Source: an uncultured Erysipelotrichaceae bacterium
Lineage (GTDB): Bacteria; Bacillota_I; Bacilli_A; Erysipelotrichales; Erysipelotrichaceae
DNA length: 7,870 nt
Reading direction: 5' to 3'
Assembly (NCBI GenBank): GCA_902795905.1
Contig: CADBMY010000017.1
Span: 1-7,870 of the forward strand
Shown here: piece after piece, positions 6,595 to 7,870 of the stretch
Layout of the letters: each line of letters opens with the position of its first letter
Numbering within the stretch: the stretch's first letter is position 1
Position numbers and translations under genes: made by a program
The notes under the pieces: generated by a model
Database searches by the model: none
What the model saw: the letters and a program-made list of their open reading frames with translations, nothing else
What the model was told of the DNA's origin: nothing

Positions 6595-7434
6595 ATGATC
6601 ACGACAAGAAAAGCAGAGATGAAGGATCTGGATGATCTTCTCGCCATTGAAGAGAGTGCCATACCCGGCTACGGTTATATGTATGATGACCGGTTCTTCT
6701 TTCTGGAGAATCAGGGAAATACCGGTGAGATGACGATTGCTTACGTAGACGGTGTACCGGCAGGTATGGGCCAGTATTCGGTGATGCCGGACGGCAGCGG
6801 CTGGCTGGAGATCCTGCGGGTCAAGAAGGAATACCAGAAGATGGGTGTCGGCACCGAAATATACAAGGAGTATATGCGGCTGGCAGACGAGACAGGCGCA
6901 CAGTCTGTCGCCATGTTTACCGGACGCAGGAACATCGGCAGTAAGCATCTCGCAGAAAACTACGGTTTTCATCTGGCGGCAGCCATGGTCGAGTATTATA
7001 TCGAGCCGAAGGAGGCTGAGGAAGTCACCGGTTTCCGGATCGTGGAAGATCCTGCCGAAGCGACAGCTCTGATCAGCAGGAACCAGGCTTCCTGGGGACG
7101 TTTCATGGCCATGAACCGAACATTCATGCACTATGGCGAGGACCTGTACAGATACCTGACAGAGAGAAAGATGGTCTATACCGACGGTGAAAGCGTGATC
7201 GTGCTGGGATGCCGCATGCTGGAGCACAGAGGCTGGTTCATCGGCTATATGGATGGGGATCTGGACAAATGCCTGGCATTTGCGAAATATGCCGTAAAAG
7301 AAAAAGGCCTGCCCCGTCTGACGATCTCGATACCGCCGGAGAGGGAAGACCTGAAAGCACTGTTACTGGACCACGGGTATACCGAGGTCGGTGAGCTGAT
7401 CGTTATGGAATGGGAGAGAAACGCGCAGAAATAA
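6595..7434 (+). CDS. GNAT-family N-acetyltransferase, two-part
   Basis: A 279-residue protein. The N-terminal half (about 1-140) is a GNAT domain: it opens with the strand ITTRKAEMKDLDDLLAIE, carries the acetyl-CoA pyrophosphate-binding loop Q81-K-M-G-V-G86 after the LEILRVKKEY strand, and ends with the usual RRNIGSKHLAENYGF helix and strand. Residues about 145-279 look like a second, degenerate GNAT-like fold (FRIVEDPAEATALI opening; LTISIPPEREDLKALLLDHGYTEVGELIVMEW ending) without a clear Q/RxxGxG loop. Such double-GNAT proteins are common in Firmicutes. The acceptor (amino acid, amine, antibiotic or protein) cannot be told from sequence. It is the last gene of the four-gene operon and its 3' end overlaps the convergent vanZ-like gene by 32 bases. 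Confidence 0.9.
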   Translation: MITTRKAEMKDLDDLLAIEESAIPGYGYMYDDRFFFLENQGNTGEMTIAYVDGVPAGMGQYSVMPDGSGWLEILRVKKEYQKMGVGTEIYKEYMRLADETGAQSVAMFTGRRNIGSKHLAENYGFHLAAAMVEYYIEPKEAEEVTGFRIVEDPAEATALISRNQASWGRFMAMNRTFMHYGEDLYRYLTERKMVYTDGESVIVLGCRMLEHRGWFIGYMDGDLDKCLAFAKYAVKEKGLPRLTISIPPEREDLKALLLDHGYTEVGELIVMEWERNAQK

Positions 7435-7870
7435 ACTTCTTTGCCAGATACCATCCCAAAAGCCCGCCGAAGACATTGGTGATCACATCGGTAATATCAC
7501 CGGTACGCCAGGGACTCAGCTGCGGCTGCAGGAGCTCGATCAGCAGACTGACCGTAAGCAGGATCCCAAGAGTTGGGGCTAAGGCATGCCGGCGGTAAAC
7601 CTGCAGCATGATACCGAGGGGCATAAAGAGAAGAATATTCAGAAAAACCTCGGAGTAGGCACCGGCATGATGGTGTATGATATCGATGAACGGAATCAGG
7701 TTATAGGAACCTGCCGGTTCTTTGATCTGTGCTAAAGATGTACAAAGGGGAAATACAGTCTCGTACAGAATAAAAACATAGGAGAAATAGTACAGGGAGG
7801 CAATGATGATCTCCCTGTATGACTGATGTCTGATCCTTGGATAAAAGAAGATCAGAAAGATCACAACAGA
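7403..7870 (-). CDS. VanZ-family membrane protein, 5'-partial
   Basis: Read right to left, the frame is open through the right edge, so the GTG at 7864 need not be the start; 155 residues are visible. Family features are NLIPF (bases 7688-7702), LNILLFMPLG, the SLLIELLQ helix, and the acidic DITDVITNVFGGLLG segment near the end. Four hydrophobic helices can be seen, plus the end of a likely earlier one (VIFLIFFY), so an N-terminal helix is probably cut off. VanZ itself gives low-level teicoplanin resistance, but most VanZ-like proteins in Firmicutes have no known resistance role and there is no van cluster here. The C-terminus KFISARFSPIP is encoded opposite the end of the acetyltransferase gene. 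Confidence 0.88.
   Translation of the reverse strand, partial: SVVIFLIFFYPRIRHQSYREIIIASLYYFSYVFILYETVFPLCTSLAQIKEPAGSYNLIPFIDIIHHHAGAYSEVFLNILLFMPLGIMLQVYRRHALAPTLGILLTVSLLIELLQPQLSPWRTGDITDVITNVFGGLLGWYLAKKFISARFSPIP

Noticed and set aside
6433..7227. Minus-strand open frame of 264 codons
   Set aside because: It straddles the junction of the kinase and acetyltransferase genes on the opposite strand and has a His/Cys-rich composition typical of a shadow frame.
7403..7870. Glycopeptide resistance locus
   Set aside because: Only a VanZ-family protein is present; no vanH, vanA/B, vanX or two-component regulator is visible, and the family is mostly of unknown function.
1..7870. CRISPR array, tRNA, rRNA, insertion sequence or phage genes
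   Set aside because: I saw no regularly spaced direct repeats in non-coding DNA, no transposase or phage motifs, and no RNA-gene sequence; nearly all bases are explained by the listed genes.

Overview
The window reads as ordinary chromosomal DNA of a low-to-mid GC Gram-positive bacterium (Firmicutes). The grounds are strong GGAGG-type ribosome binding sites, a sortase next to a multidomain cell-wall protein with isopeptide-type Ig-like domains, a VanZ-family protein, and a two-part TGS plus uridine-kinase-like protein of the kind found in Clostridia and Erysipelotrichia. I cannot name the genus. I see no RNA genes, CRISPR array, insertion sequence or phage genes.

Region 1 (1-3948, plus strand) is a surface-display cassette. 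A large adhesin/pilin-like protein enters from the left edge, already in frame at base 1, and ends at 3357. Its modules are an FctA/Spy0128-like domain apparently split by a roughly 290-residue glycine-rich module, a complete FctA-like domain, a SpaA/Cna-B-like domain, four tandem DUF11-like repeats of about 118 residues, and a membrane-spanning tail preceded by a non-classical sorting motif (NVRTG). A sortase follows immediately. No ATG, GTG or TTG near its expected start gives a full N-terminus, but a CTG directly after the upstream stop has a well-placed Shine-Dalgarno sequence. Its N-terminus could be a membrane anchor or a lipobox.

Region 2 (3949-4079) is the only real gap on the plus strand. 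It starts with a good extended -10 promoter overlapping the end of the sortase gene. A 50-nt near-perfect hairpin beginning about where the transcript should start comes next, then a GGGAGG ribosome binding site.

Region 3 (4080-7434, plus strand) is a tight four-gene operon: a 112-residue unknown protein, MsrA (methionine sulfoxide reductase), a TGS/SAD/uridine-kinase-like protein, and a two-part GNAT acetyltransferase. Junctions are a 1-nt overlap, a 4-nt overlap, and a 9-nt gap with the ribosome binding site built into the preceding stop codon.

Region 4 (7403-7870, minus strand) is a VanZ-family membrane protein running off the right edge. Its last codons overlap the end of the acetyltransferase gene tail to tail by 32 bases, with no visible terminator between them.

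Functionally, the sortase presumably anchors or polymerises the surface protein. The second operon mixes oxidative protein repair with nucleotide and acetyl-transfer functions and has no evident mechanistic link to the surface cassette. The most interesting items are the apparent nested insertion of the glycine-rich module, the CTG start and in-frame pilin/sortase junction, the NVRTG sorting signal, and the leader hairpin.
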